From NCBI GenBank assembly GCA_016204945.1, contig JACQJQ010000208.1:1-44665 (forward strand): a stretch of DNA of 44,665 nt. Reading direction: 5' to 3'. Below the pieces are notes generated by a model that searched no databases, was not told the DNA's origin, and worked only from the letters and a program-made list of their open reading frames with translations. This document shows positions 24,897 to 34,815 of the stretch, one piece after another. The position numbers were made by a program, and so were the translations under genes. The DNA comes from Elusimicrobiota bacterium. Its GTDB lineage: Bacteria > Elusimicrobiota > Elusimicrobia > UBA1565 > UBA9628. The number at the start of each line of letters is the position of its first letter. Positions within the stretch are counted from its first letter, which is position 1.

Positions 24897-26920
24897 CCTT
24901 TGTTCCTGATGCCGCGTTTCGCGCGCCCGCTCGAGGGACGGCTCGCGGACATGGACTTCAGCTCGAAGAGCTGATCGCGCAGGAGGACGGCCGTCTCGAA
25001 ATCGAGCGCGTCGGCCGCGGCGCGCATGCGGTTTTCGACGTCCTTGATGATCGCGGGCAGCTCCTTGGCCGAGAGCGGCGCCTCGGCGTCGCGCAGGAGC
25101 ATGAGGCTCTCCCTCTTGGCCGCGCTCTGGAATTCCTCCAGCTCCTCGACCGCCTTGATGACGGTCTTGGGCTTGATGCCGTGCGTCTGGTTGTAGGCGA
25201 GCTGCTTGACGCGGCGCCGGGCCATCTCGTCCAGGGCGCGCTTCATGGAGCCGGTGACCGCGTCGGCGTAGAGGACGACCTGGCCGCCGACGTTGCGCGC
25301 GGCGCGGCCCGCGATCTGGATCAAGGTCGTCTCGGAGCGCAGGAAGCCCTCGTGGTCGGCGCCTAGGATCGCGACCAGCGACACCTCCGGGAGGTCGAGG
25401 CCCTCGCGCAGCAGGTTGATGCCCACGAGGACGTCGAAGACCCCCGAGCGGAGGTCCTGCAGAATCTGAATGCGCTCGAGCGAGTCGATGTCGGAATGCA
25501 GGTAGCGGACCTTGAGGCCCTTGGTCGTCAGGAAGGCGGCCAGGTCCTCGGCGGTGCGCTTGGTCAAGGTCGTGATCAGCGCGCGCTCCTTCTTGGCGAC
25601 GCGGCCGCGGAGGCGGGCGATCAAGTCGTCGAGCTGGCCCTCGGACGGCCGGATGATCGTTTCCGGGTCGATGAGGCCGGTCGGCCGCACCACCATCTCG
25701 ACGATCTCCCCGCGCGTCTTCTTGAGCTCGTAGGGGCCGGGCGTCGCGGACACGAACACGGTCTGGCCGACGAGCTTCTCGAACTCGGCGAATTGAAGCG
25801 GGCGGTTGTCCAACGCCGACGGCAGGCGCCAGCCGAAATCGATGAGGGTTTGTTTGCGCGCGCGGTCGCCCTCGTACATGCCGCCGATCTGCGGGATCGC
25901 GACGTGGGACTCATCGACGATGAGAAGATGATCCTCGGGAAAAAAGTCGATGAGGCAGTAGGGCCGCTCGCCCGGCGGCCGTCCGGAAAGGTGCCGGGAG
26001 TAATTCTCGATGCCGTGGCAGAAGCCCAACTCGCGCAGCATCTCGAGGTCGTGGCGGGTGCGCTGCTCCAGGCGCTGCGCCTCGAGCAGGCGGCCTTCGG
26101 ACTTGAAGCGGGAGAGGCTCTCGGCGAGCTCGAGCTTGATGGAGGCGATGGCGCGCTCGCGCCCCGGGCCGTCGGTGACGAAATGCTTGGCGGGGTAGAC
26201 CCACTCCCGGCCCAGGTCCTTGAGCTTGGCGCCGGTGAGCGGGTCGAACTCGATGAGCGAGACCACGCCCTCGTCGCCCAAAGTCGCGCGCACGGCGGTT
26301 TCCATATAGGCTGGAAAAACGTCGATGACGCCGCCTTTGACCCGGAATTTTCCGCGCGTGAACTCCGTTTCGTTGCGCTCGTAGTGCACCTCGACGAGCC
26401 GCCTGATCAGCTCGCCGCGGGTCACTTTCCAGCCGACCTCGAGCGGGACCGTGCGGTTCTCGTAGGCCTGCGGCGAGCCGATGTTGTAGATGCAGGACAC
26501 CGAGGCGACGACAAGCACGTCCCGGCGCGCGAGCAAGGAGCTCGTGCACCGCAAGCGAAGGCGGTCGATGCGGTCGTTGATCGAGGAGTCCTTCTCGATG
26601 TAGGTGTCGGTCGAGGGGACGTAGGCCTCGGGCTGGTAGTAGTCGTAGTAGGAGATGAAGAACTCGACGGCATTGTCCGGGAAAAAGGACTTGAACTCGG
26701 CGTAGAGCTGGGCAGCGAGCACTTTGTTGGGGGAGAGAACCAGAGTGGGCCGGTTCAACCGCTCCACGACGTTGGCCATCGCGAACGTCTTGCCCGAGCC
26801 GGTGACGCCGAGCAAGGTCTGGGCGGGAGCGCCCTCTTCGAGCCGCGAGACGAGCGTTTCAATGGCGGCGGGCTGATCGCCGGCGGGCTGGAACGAGGAG
26901 CGAAGGCGGAACGCGGTCAT
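24893..26920 (-). CDS. uvrB: Excinuclease ABC subunit B
   Basis: LLGVTGSGKTFAMANV; SYYDYYQPEAYVPSTDTYIEKDSSINDRIDRLR; GINLLREGLDLPEVSLVAILGADHEGFLRSETTLIQIAGRAARN; C-terminal UVR motif. Confidence 0.98.
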   Translation of the reverse strand: MTAFRLRSSFQPAGDQPAAIETLVSRLEEGAPAQTLLGVTGSGKTFAMANVVERLNRPTLVLSPNKVLAAQLYAEFKSFFPDNAVEFFISYYDYYQPEAYVPSTDTYIEKDSSINDRIDRLRLRCTSSLLARRDVLVVASVSCIYNIGSPQAYENRTVPLEVGWKVTRGELIRRLVEVHYERNETEFTRGKFRVKGGVIDVFPAYMETAVRATLGDEGVVSLIEFDPLTGAKLKDLGREWVYPAKHFVTDGPGRERAIASIKLELAESLSRFKSEGRLLEAQRLEQRTRHDLEMLRELGFCHGIENYSRHLSGRPPGERPYCLIDFFPEDHLLIVDESHVAIPQIGGMYEGDRARKQTLIDFGWRLPSALDNRPLQFAEFEKLVGQTVFVSATPGPYELKKTRGEIVEMVVRPTGLIDPETIIRPSEGQLDDLIARLRGRVAKKERALITTLTKRTAEDLAAFLTTKGLKVRYLHSDIDSLERIQILQDLRSGVFDVLVGINLLREGLDLPEVSLVAILGADHEGFLRSETTLIQIAGRAARNVGGQVVLYADAVTGSMKRALDEMARRRVKQLAYNQTHGIKPKTVIKAVEELEEFQSAAKRESLMLLRDAEAPLSAKELPAIIKDVENRMRAAADALDFETAVLLRDQLFELKSMSASRPSSGRAKRGIRNKG

Positions 26921-26927
26921 GCGGGCC

Positions 26928-27359
26928 TCAGCGCTTGCCGAGGGGGCCTCGAAGCTTCACCGACGTGCGTTGCGGGTCGAGGACGTTGGCTTCGAGGCGG
27001 AAGCGGTCAGCGCCCCCGACGACGGCCAGGGTCTCGAGGTCCACGCTGCTCCGGAGCTTCTCCCGAAGCTGGGCGCCGTCGGGCGCGGAGGCCAGGAGCG
27101 TCTCGAGGTCGCCGGCGAAGACCCCGTGCGCGCCGCGGTAGGCCATCTGCAGATCGTACAGCCGCATCAGGCACAGATGCGACTGGTAGCGGATCTCCGC
27201 GATCGCGCGCTTCGGCTTCAGATAAAGCCGCCAGCCGACGCCCGCGCCGGCCGCTCCGAGCGTCAGCGAGAGCGCGATGCGCAACAGCGTTCGCGGCTCG
27301 AAGAGCCGGCTCCCGAGGCTGGAGAAAAAGGACGGAGAGGGCGGGGCGGTATCTCCCAT
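26928..27359 (-). CDS. Single-TM protein with pilin-like C-terminal half
   Basis: MGDTAPPSPSFFSSLGSRLFEPRTLLRIALSLTLGAAGAGVGWRLY... RLYDLQMAYRGAHGVFAGDLETLLAS; stop 7 nt before uvrB start; upstream ATG (27371) lies inside the putative -10. Confidence 0.6.
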   Translation of the reverse strand: MGDTAPPSPSFFSSLGSRLFEPRTLLRIALSLTLGAAGAGVGWRLYLKPKRAIAEIRYQSHLCLMRLYDLQMAYRGAHGVFAGDLETLLASAPDGAQLREKLRSSVDLETLAVVGGADRFRLEANVLDPQRTSVKLRGPLGKR

Positions 27360-27369
27360 GGGTCGGTTC

Positions 27370-27398
27370 ATTATGGAACGGGCCACGGGCCCTGTCAA
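27370..27398 (-). promoter_or_regulatory. sigma70-like promoter TTGACA-N17-CATAAT driving pilin-like gene/uvrB
   Basis: On minus strand: TTGACA (27398-27393), 17 nt, CATAAT (27375-27370); ATG at 27359. Confidence 0.75.
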
Positions 27399-27453
27399 GA
27401 CTCCGGAAGGTGTAGAATTCCGGGCGTGAGAACGTTCGAAGGGGGGCGCTGAC

Positions 27454-28644
27454 GTGTTCTCGGCCTTGAGCCACCGCAATTTCCGGCTTTTCTTCTTCGG
27501 CCAGTTGGTCTCCATGATCGGGTCCTGGATGCAGGTCACCGTCCAATCGTGGCTGGTCTACCGCCTGACGAAGGACCCCCTGATGCTGGGCCTGGTCGCC
27601 TTCGTCGGCCAGTTTCCGGCGTTCGTGCTCGGCTTCTACGCGGGCTTCGCCATCGATCACGCCGACCACCTGCGCCTGGTCAAGCGCACGCAGTTCTTCG
27701 CCATGGCGCAGGCCGCGGCGCTGGCTCTGCTGACCTGGGGGGGGCACATCCAGGTGTGGCAGGTCTTCGTCCTGTCCCTGGGCCTCGGCGTGGTCAGCGC
27801 CTTCGATATGCCCGCGCGCCAGGTCCTGATCGGCGAGCTGGTGTCCGTGGAGCACCGGCACAACGCGATCGCGCTCAATTCGACCCTCGTCAATATTTCG
27901 CGCATCATCGGTCCCGCTCTCGCGGGCCTCGCGATCGCCTATACGGGCGAGGCGGGATGCTTCGCGATCAACGCGCTCAGCTATGTCGCCGTGCTGGCCG
28001 CGCTGAAGGCGATGCGGGGCGTGCGCCAGCCTCCTCCCCATGAGCCGGCGGAGGGGCCGTGGCGGGAGATCGGCGAAGGCATGGGCTACGCGTTCGGCCG
28101 CGAGCCGATCCGGCTCGTCCTTCTGACGCTTGGTGTTTTCAGCTTCGTCGCCTTGCCGGTGTACACCCTGCTGCCGGTGTTCGCCGAGGACGTTCTGCGC
28201 TCGGGAGTCCGGGGACTCTGCCTTCTGTCCTCGTTCTCGGGAGCGGGGGCGACGATCGGGGCCTTGGTCTTGGCGCGGCGGCGCGGCGCGGCCGGCGTGG
28301 GCGGCGAGATCATCGCCGGCATGGCCGGCATGGCCGCGGCTCTAGCGGGCATGGCCTGGTCGCGCCGCCTGCCAGCTTCCTGCTTTTTCATGGCGCTCGT
28401 CGGCTGGTGCACGATCAGCGTGCTCGCCGGCGCGAATACGGCGCTCCAGGAGCTTTCCGACGATCGTCACCGCGGCCGCGTGGTGAGCTTCTACTCGATG
28501 ATCTTCGTCGGGATCGCCCCGTTGGGGAGCTTCCTGGCGGGCGGGCTCGCCTCGCGTTTCGGCGTGGCCTGGACCACCGCGGGCATGGCGGCCTGCATGG
28601 TCGCGCTCGCCGCCGGCTACGGCCGCCGCATGCGTGCGATCTAG
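27454..28644 (+). CDS. MFS transporter (MFS_3/EntS-like)
   Basis: FRLFFFGQLVSMIGSWMQVTVQSWLVYRLT; SFYSMIFVGIAPLGSFLAGGLASRFG; ~12 TMs; GTG start. Confidence 0.9.
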   Translation: MFSALSHRNFRLFFFGQLVSMIGSWMQVTVQSWLVYRLTKDPLMLGLVAFVGQFPAFVLGFYAGFAIDHADHLRLVKRTQFFAMAQAAALALLTWGGHIQVWQVFVLSLGLGVVSAFDMPARQVLIGELVSVEHRHNAIALNSTLVNISRIIGPALAGLAIAYTGEAGCFAINALSYVAVLAALKAMRGVRQPPPHEPAEGPWREIGEGMGYAFGREPIRLVLLTLGVFSFVALPVYTLLPVFAEDVLRSGVRGLCLLSSFSGAGATIGALVLARRRGAAGVGGEIIAGMAGMAAALAGMAWSRRLPASCFFMALVGWCTISVLAGANTALQELSDDRHRGRVVSFYSMIFVGIAPLGSFLAGGLASRFGVAWTTAGMAACMVALAAGYGRRMRAI

Positions 28645-28716
28645 ACCTTATGTCCTACGAGGAGCCGGGTCTTTAGACCCTTCGCCCGGAGCCGTCCTCG
28701 CGGCTACACTATGGGC

Positions 28717-29043
28717 GTGAACTCCACGGAGATGTACGTCCAGTTCATGTTCACCCTCGCGGTCGGACTCGCGGGCGTCGGCATGGTGCTGAAAACGCTC
28801 CTCGACACGATTCTGCGGGAGTGGGACGCGGTGTACGAAATCCGGAAGCGCTGGCAGTCGCTGTTCCATGCCCGTCCTTACGCGGAATCGGTGCGCGCCG
28901 AGGACATCCTGATGGAGATCGAGCGCGACCACGTCAAGCGCCGCATGCCCGAGCGGCTGATCGACCGCCGCCGCGAGGCCCTGCGCGGCGTCCGCGAGGC
29001 CGAAGACCGGCTCTCCTCGCCGCGCGTCCCCGAAAGCGTCTAG
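28717..29043 (+). CDS. Small membrane protein of unknown function
   Basis: VNSTEMYVQFMFTLAVGLAGVGMVLKTLLDTILREWD; ATG at 28711 directly abuts TACACT (28705-28710), so GTG 28717 is the likelier start. Confidence 0.5.
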   Translation: MNSTEMYVQFMFTLAVGLAGVGMVLKTLLDTILREWDAVYEIRKRWQSLFHARPYAESVRAEDILMEIERDHVKRRMPERLIDRRREALRGVREAEDRLSSPRVPESV

Positions 29044-29091
29044 GCGAGGCCTTCGACTGGCGCGGCCGGGTCGGTTTCGGTACACTGAGGC

Positions 29092-32000
29092 ATGAGCCTT
29101 GAAAAGCGCGCGTTCGGCTGGCGCGCCCAACGCCGACGGGCCGTCGCCCTCGAAGCCGCGGTCCGCATCCTGGGGTGGGGGCTCGCCGCCGCCGCGGCGA
29201 TGGCCGCGGCGGATCGATTGTTGGTCCTGCCGCGTCCGGCGCGGATGGCGGCGTGGCTAGCCGGCGCGGCGGCGCTTGTTCTCGCCGTCCGGCGCGAGCT
29301 CGCGGCGCCTTGGCGCGCGGGAGGCTGGGAGTCTATTTTCGCGGACGCGGCGCGCCGCTGGCCCGCGACGCGCCCGATGTTCTCCTCGGCGTGGGCGCTG
29401 GGCGGCGACCGAGGCGGGCGGGGCGTATCCGAGGAACTGCGCCGCGAGCATCTCGCGCGCGCCGACGCCCTGGCCGCGGGTCTGCCGGAGGAGCCGTTGT
29501 ACCCGTGGAAGCCCACGCGCGCGGCCCGCGCCGGCGCGTTCGCCGGAGCCGCGGCGCTGGCGTTGGGCCTTGCGGCCGGGGCGTCCTGGACGCGCGTGCT
29601 GGCGCCTTGGCTCGATGCGCCTCTCGATCGCCTCGTCGTCCTTTCGCCCGGAGACGCCGGCGTGGATTGGGGCGCGCTGGTCCTCCTGAGCGCTCGGCTT
29701 ACGCCGGAGGGGAAGGCGGCCGGTTTGCGCGGGGCCGACCTGACTCTTGAGACGCGCGGCGCCGACGGAGCGTGGCGCGCGGCGGCGTGGGACGCGGTGG
29801 ACGGGGAGAGCGCCTCCTTCGAGACCGGCGCCCTGACGGGCCGCTTGGACTATCGGGCGCGCCGGCGCGGCATGGTCACGAGCGTCAAGCGCCTGCTTCC
29901 GGTTCCCGCGCCCCGCTTCAAGGACGCGAGGGCGGTCGTTCACGGCTCGCGCGGCGTCAAGACCTTCATCCTCGGGGAGGACGCCGCGGCGCGCGCGCGG
30001 CGCGGAGATTGGGTGACGGTGCGGGGCGTCTCGGAGGCCCCGCTCGCCTCGGCGCTCCTGCGCCTGTCGACTTTGCCCGCGCCGATCGCCATGCGCGAGG
30101 CCGGCGGCGCATGGTCGGCGGGATTTATGGCGGAGGAGGACGCGGCGCTGTCGTTCCTCCTGGTCTCGAGGGACGCGCGGCGCGATCCGTCGCCGCCGGT
30201 CTACGCGTTGTCCGTGCTCGGCGACGCGAAGCCGTCCGTCGAGCTGTTGTCGCCCCAGGTGCCGCTGCAGGCCGGGCCGCGGGATTCTGTGACGATCGCC
30301 TACGCCGCGCGCGACGACGGGGCGCTCACGCGCCTCGAGCTCGTCGTTCATGCGCCGAAGGGGGACGTTCGCCGCGCGCTGACTCTCGAGCGCGGATCGG
30401 CGGAGACGATCGGCGACGCGGCGCTGGCCTTGCGCGAGCACGCCCCGGGCAGCCTCGTCGAATTCTGGCTCGAGGCGTTCGACGACGCGTCTCCGCCGCA
30501 GTCCGCGCGCTCCGAAAAAGGTTCGGTCGAGGTCGTCGACGTCGACGCCGCGCACACGGCGGCCCTCGCGGCGCGCGAAAGGGCGCTGACGGCGCTCGAC
30601 CGCGCCGCCGAGGCGGCGGAGGCGGCCGCGAAGGCCTCCGCCGCCGGCGACGATCGCGCCGCGCGCGAGACCGCGCGGCGCGTCTCGGGGCTGTGGCCGG
30701 TCGCGGCGGGCGCCGTCATGGCCTGGAATGAGGCGATGAGGGACGACGTCCGGGCCAACCCCGGCCTTGCCGACCAGGCCGCGGCCGCCGCCGAGAGCCT
30801 GGCCGCCGCCGGCATGGAGGGCCTGCCGAAGGCCGCCTCGGCCCTGGAACGGGGCGACTTCGCGGGATCCGCGCGCGAGCAGACGGCGCTGGCCGAGCAG
30901 GCGCGCGCGGCCTCGTCGGCCCTGCGCGCCGGCTCGAGCGTGCAGAGCGCCCAGGACATGGCCGATCGCGCCTACGATGCGGAGCGCGAGGGCCGAGAGA
31001 TCGGCGAATCCATCGAACGCATGAAGGGCGCGCTCGCGCCCGCGCAGGCCGCGGAGCTCCAGCGGGCCCTGGACGCCGTGGACTCTGCGCTCGAGGAGCT
31101 CCGGAAATCGATCGACGCGCTTCCCGAGGCGTCGCCGGAAGCGGGCCAGGTCCGGGAGCTGCCGCTCAATGACGCCCGCGAGTCGGCGGCCGCCCTGCGC
31201 CGCGCCCTGCGTGGCGGCGACGCCGCCGGCGCCGCCAAGGCGGCGAGAGAGCTCGCGGAGAGGCTCTCCCGGGTCGCGAAGGGCTTGCGCGAGTCGGGCC
31301 GGCGCGTCGCCGGCGGGCAGGCCGGCCGCGCGAAGGAGGCGGCCGAACGCGTCGCCCAGGCGTGGCGGGAGGCGGTCGCGCGCCAGGAAAAAGCCGTCGA
31401 GGCCGCGCGCCGTCGGGAGAACGCGCGGCTGGCGGGAATGGTCCGCGCGCAAAAGGAGCTGCTGCTGCGGACGCAGGACGCGATCGACTCGGCGCTGTCC
31501 TCCGCCCCCTCGGCCGAGACCGAACGCGCGGCCCGGGCGGCGCGCGAGAGCCTCTCGGCGGGCAGGATCGACGAGGCGGTCGGGCGCCTGCGCGCGGCGA
31601 AGGCGCTCCATGCCGCCGCGGCCGCCCTCGAGCGCGGCGTCGGCGCCCCCGTTCCCGACCCGGGCGCGGCGCGCGAGGCGGCCGACGCGCAGGCCTCGGC
31701 GCGCGAGTCGGCGGGCCGCTTGCGGCGGGAGGTCTCCGGCGCGGCCGGCCTTCTCGGCTTCATGCCCGGGGGGCCGGTGCGCCGCATCGACGACGCCATG
31801 TCCGAGCAGGCGGCGAGCGAGGCGTTTCAGCGCCGCGGGGACGCGGCCGAGGGCCTGCGCCGGGGCGAGGCCGCTCTCGCGATCCTTCAGGAGGGCGACA
31901 AGGATTCCTCCGGCGGCCCGTCAGGGGGGGGCGCTTCCGGCATGGGCGGGGCAATGAGCCGTCCGTTCGAAATGCCGGGAAGCGTCGTGCGCGCCGCGCC

Positions 32001-32166
32001 TCGCGGCGCCCGGGGAAGCGCGACGGGACGCGTGCGCCTGCCCTCCGCCGACGAATACAGGCCTCCGCGCGAGCTGCGCGAGGAGCTCGAGCGCTCCCTG
32101 CGCGAGCCGCGTCCCGCCGCCCACGATTCCGCGATCAAGGAGTATTTCCGCCGCCTGGTCCGGTGA
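29092..32166 (+). CDS. Large membrane-anchored coiled-coil/helical protein, DUF4175-like
   Basis: Two N-terminal TMs (ILGWGLAAAAAMAAADRLLVL; MAAWLAGAAALVLAVRREL), third TM near residue 150, beta-rich middle, long Ala/Glu/Arg-rich helical C-terminal half. Confidence 0.7.
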   Translation: MSLEKRAFGWRAQRRRAVALEAAVRILGWGLAAAAAMAAADRLLVLPRPARMAAWLAGAAALVLAVRRELAAPWRAGGWESIFADAARRWPATRPMFSSAWALGGDRGGRGVSEELRREHLARADALAAGLPEEPLYPWKPTRAARAGAFAGAAALALGLAAGASWTRVLAPWLDAPLDRLVVLSPGDAGVDWGALVLLSARLTPEGKAAGLRGADLTLETRGADGAWRAAAWDAVDGESASFETGALTGRLDYRARRRGMVTSVKRLLPVPAPRFKDARAVVHGSRGVKTFILGEDAAARARRGDWVTVRGVSEAPLASALLRLSTLPAPIAMREAGGAWSAGFMAEEDAALSFLLVSRDARRDPSPPVYALSVLGDAKPSVELLSPQVPLQAGPRDSVTIAYAARDDGALTRLELVVHAPKGDVRRALTLERGSAETIGDAALALREHAPGSLVEFWLEAFDDASPPQSARSEKGSVEVVDVDAAHTAALAARERALTALDRAAEAAEAAAKASAAGDDRAARETARRVSGLWPVAAGAVMAWNEAMRDDVRANPGLADQAAAAAESLAAAGMEGLPKAASALERGDFAGSAREQTALAEQARAASSALRAGSSVQSAQDMADRAYDAEREGREIGESIERMKGALAPAQAAELQRALDAVDSALEELRKSIDALPEASPEAGQVRELPLNDARESAAALRRALRGGDAAGAAKAARELAERLSRVAKGLRESGRRVAGGQAGRAKEAAERVAQAWREAVARQEKAVEAARRRENARLAGMVRAQKELLLRTQDAIDSALSSAPSAETERAARAARESLSAGRIDEAVGRLRAAKALHAAAAALERGVGAPVPDPGAAREAADAQASARESAGRLRREVSGAAGLLGFMPGGPVRRIDDAMSEQAASEAFQRRGDAAEGLRRGEAALAILQEGDKDSSGGPSGGGASGMGGAMSRPFEMPGSVVRAAPRGARGSATGRVRLPSADEYRPPRELREELERSLREPRPAAHDSAIKEYFRRLVR

Positions 32167-32201
32167 GTGCCGGGCCCGACACTTATCGTATAATCGCGCC
32201 G

Positions 32202-32855
32202 ATGTCATTCCAGGGAAGCGTCGAGGCGAACTGCCCCTCCTGCGCGGACGGATTCACCGCTCCGGTCTGGAGCTTCGTGCATGGCGGCAAGGACGCGGTC
32301 CTGCGCGATCAGGCCAAGGCCATGGAGTGCAATATGCTCCTGTGCCCGAGCTGCGGGGCGGCGTTCCTGCCCGAGGCCGCCTGGATCTACTACGAGCCCG
32401 AGGAGGAGATACTGGCCTTCGTCTTCCCGGCGTCGTTCAAGGCCGAAGAGGCCAAGTGGCGCGACAAAATGAAGGCGGATTTCGTCGCCATGCGCGAGGC
32501 GCTCGGCGACCATCTGCCGGTCGGCCACGAGCCCGAGGTGTTCTTCGGCCCCGAGGGCCTCGCCCGGCTCCTCGAGCTCGAAGATTGGCGCCGCGACGAG
32601 CGCGACGTCATGGCTTCTTTCGCCGCGGAACTCAAGCTCTCCCTGTACAAGTCGAGCCCCGCGTGGGCGCGCGAGCATGGCGCTCCGTCGTGGCTCCCCT
32701 ACGAGGGCAAGGCGCCGACGCGCGGCGCCGTGATCGCCGGCATCAAGAAGCTCGTCGAGGCCAACGACCGCCTCACGACCTGGTCCGATTATCTGGGGCG
32801 GCTCGAGAAGGATCCCGCCGCGGGCCTGCCGCCCGCCGCGATGGCGGCGCATTGA
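32202..32855 (+). CDS. CpXC-domain protein
   Basis: ANCPSCADGF ... LLCPSCGAAFLPEAAWIYYEPEEEILAFVFP; TATAAT 32189-32194 upstream. Confidence 0.8.
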   Translation: MSFQGSVEANCPSCADGFTAPVWSFVHGGKDAVLRDQAKAMECNMLLCPSCGAAFLPEAAWIYYEPEEEILAFVFPASFKAEEAKWRDKMKADFVAMREALGDHLPVGHEPEVFFGPEGLARLLELEDWRRDERDVMASFAAELKLSLYKSSPAWAREHGAPSWLPYEGKAPTRGAVIAGIKKLVEANDRLTTWSDYLGRLEKDPAAGLPPAAMAAH

Positions 32856-34024
32856 GCGGGCGCCCCGTCCGCGCCGCCGTTCCCTCCGCGGCGGCGAAGA
32901 TCCTGGGGCCGCTCGCCGAGGAGGCGCGCGCGCGCGGCACGCCGCTGTACGCCGTCGGCGGCCCCGTGCGCGATTGGCTCATGCGGCGCTCCAATTTCGA
33001 CCTCGACCTGACCGTCGCGGGCGACCCGGACCCGATCGCCGCCGCGGCGGCCCGCCTGCTCGGCGGGCGCGTCGAGGCGTTCGGCCGTTTCGGCACGCGC
33101 CGCATCGTATCGGGGGGGAAGTTCCGCGTCGACGTCGCGACCACGCGTTCCGAATCCTATCCCAAGCCCGCCTGCCTGCCCGTGGTTCAGGCGGTCCGGG
33201 TTCCCATCGAGCGCGACCTGTTTCGGCGGGACTTCACGATCAACGCGCTGGCCATGCGGCTTGACGACGGCTCGCACGCCCTGACCGACCCATACGGCGG
33301 ACTGCGCGACATGAAGGCCCGGGTCCTGCGCGTCCTTCATCCCGCGAGCTTCCGCGACGATCCGACGCGCGTGTTCCGCGCGGCGCGCTTCCTCGGCCGG
33401 TTCGGCTACCGCCCCGCCGCCGGCATGGTCGATGAAGCCAAGGCCGCGCTGGCGGCCGGCCACGCCGCCCGGCTCTCCGCGCACCGCCTGCTGCACGAGC
33501 TCGTGAGCCTCCTGGGCGAGAGGGATCCGCGCGCGGCGTTCGCGCTGCTGAAGGCTTGGGGCTACTCAGGCCTTCTGCATCCGGCATTGCCGCTCAAGCC
33601 CGCCCTGCCGCCCGGCGTCGAGCCGCGTCTGGCGGCGCTGGCGCTCGGGCTGGGTCCGGCGAGGGGCCGGACCTTCGTGGACGCTTTTCCCCATGAGCAC
33701 AAGCGCCGCACGCGTCTGCACGAGACGCTGGAGCTGGCTTTCTCGGACAAATCCCCGCGCGTCGTATGCGAGGCCTCGGTCGCCGCCTCCGTGCGCCGCT
33801 TTTTTCCGAAACTGCCCCCGAGCGCGCTCAAGCCGCGCTTCCTCGCGGGTTCCGACTTGATCGCCGCGGGACTCAAGCCCGGACCGGATTTCCACGGGCT
33901 GTTGGACGAGGCCGCGCGCCTGCAGCGCGCGGGGGAATTGACGACCCGCGCCGCGGCCCGGGCTTGGCTCAAGAAACGGCTCCGTCCGGCAATTCCGATT
34001 TTGTACAATCCGGGCCTTCCATGA
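32852..34024 (+). CDS. CCA tRNA nucleotidyltransferase / poly(A) polymerase family
   Basis: [57 protein letters not shown]; probable TTG start overlapping the upstream stop. Confidence 0.92.
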   Translation: MSGRPVRAAVPSAAAKILGPLAEEARARGTPLYAVGGPVRDWLMRRSNFDLDLTVAGDPDPIAAAAARLLGGRVEAFGRFGTRRIVSGGKFRVDVATTRSESYPKPACLPVVQAVRVPIERDLFRRDFTINALAMRLDDGSHALTDPYGGLRDMKARVLRVLHPASFRDDPTRVFRAARFLGRFGYRPAAGMVDEAKAALAAGHAARLSAHRLLHELVSLLGERDPRAAFALLKAWGYSGLLHPALPLKPALPPGVEPRLAALALGLGPARGRTFVDAFPHEHKRRTRLHETLELAFSDKSPRVVCEASVAASVRRFFPKLPPSALKPRFLAGSDLIAAGLKPGPDFHGLLDEAARLQRAGELTTRAAARAWLKKRLRPAIPILYNPGLP

Positions 34025-34815
34025 GAAAATCCGCCACGTCTGGAATGCAGGCCGTCATTCTCGCCGGCGGGTTGGGCACGCGGATCAGCGAGGAAACCTC
34101 CCTGCGGCCCAAGCCGATGATCGAGATCGGCGGCAAGCCGATCTTGTGGCATATCCTGAAGATTTATTCCCGCCACGGCATCAACGACTTCATCGTCTGC
34201 CTCGGCTACAAGGGCTACGTCATCAAGGACTACTTCGCCGACTACTTCATGCACACGTCGAGCGTCACCTTCGACATGCAGAAGAACCGGATGACCGTGC
34301 ACGACAACAACTCCGAGCCCTGGCGCGTGACTTTGGTCGACACCGGCGACGAGACGATGACCGGCGGCCGCCTTAAGAGGGTTCAAGCTCACCTCGGCGG
34401 CGGTCCCTTCTGCCTGACCTACGGAGACGGCGTGTCGGATGTGGACATCTCCGCGTCGATCGCGTTCCACCGCCGGAATAAGGCCGTCGCGACGCTGACC
34501 GCGGTCCAGGCTCCCACGCGCTTCGGCGTTCTCGACATGAAGGGCGACCGCGTGACCAGCTTCCGCGAAAAGGTTCCGGGCGACGCCGGCTGGATCAACG
34601 GCGGCTTTTTCATCGTCGAACGGGAGGCGCTCGGGCTCATCAAGGACGACGCGACGCGCTGGGAAGCGGGGCCGCTGCAGACCCTCGCCCGCAAGGGCCA
34701 GCTCGCGGCGTACAAGCACAAGGGCTTCTGGCAGCCGATGGATACCCTGCGCGACAAGGCGTACCTCGAGGAGCTGTGGGCGTCGGGCCGGGCCCCCTGG
34801 AAGGTCTGGGCGTGA
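34021..34815 (+). CDS. rfbF: Glucose-1-phosphate cytidylyltransferase
   Basis: [68 protein letters not shown]. Confidence 0.96.
   Translation: MRKSATSGMQAVILAGGLGTRISEETSLRPKPMIEIGGKPILWHILKIYSRHGINDFIVCLGYKGYVIKDYFADYFMHTSSVTFDMQKNRMTVHDNNSEPWRVTLVDTGDETMTGGRLKRVQAHLGGGPFCLTYGDGVSDVDISASIAFHRRNKAVATLTAVQAPTRFGVLDMKGDRVTSFREKVPGDAGWINGGFFIVEREALGLIKDDATRWEAGPLQTLARKGQLAAYKHKGFWQPMDTLRDKAYLEELWASGRAPWKVWA

Noticed and set aside
27360-27539. N-terminal extension of the 203-aa ORF 26928..27539
   Set aside because: Covers the putative promoter (TTGACA-N17-CATAAT) and divergent MFS start; ATG 27359 preferred
28667-28680. GGGTC-TTTA-GACCC small hairpin
   Set aside because: Only a 5-bp stem and no following T-run; may be chance in GC-rich DNA
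29257-31611. 784-aa minus-strand ORF
   Set aside because: Antisense of the DUF4175-like gene; Arg/Gly-rich translation typical of a GC shadow frame
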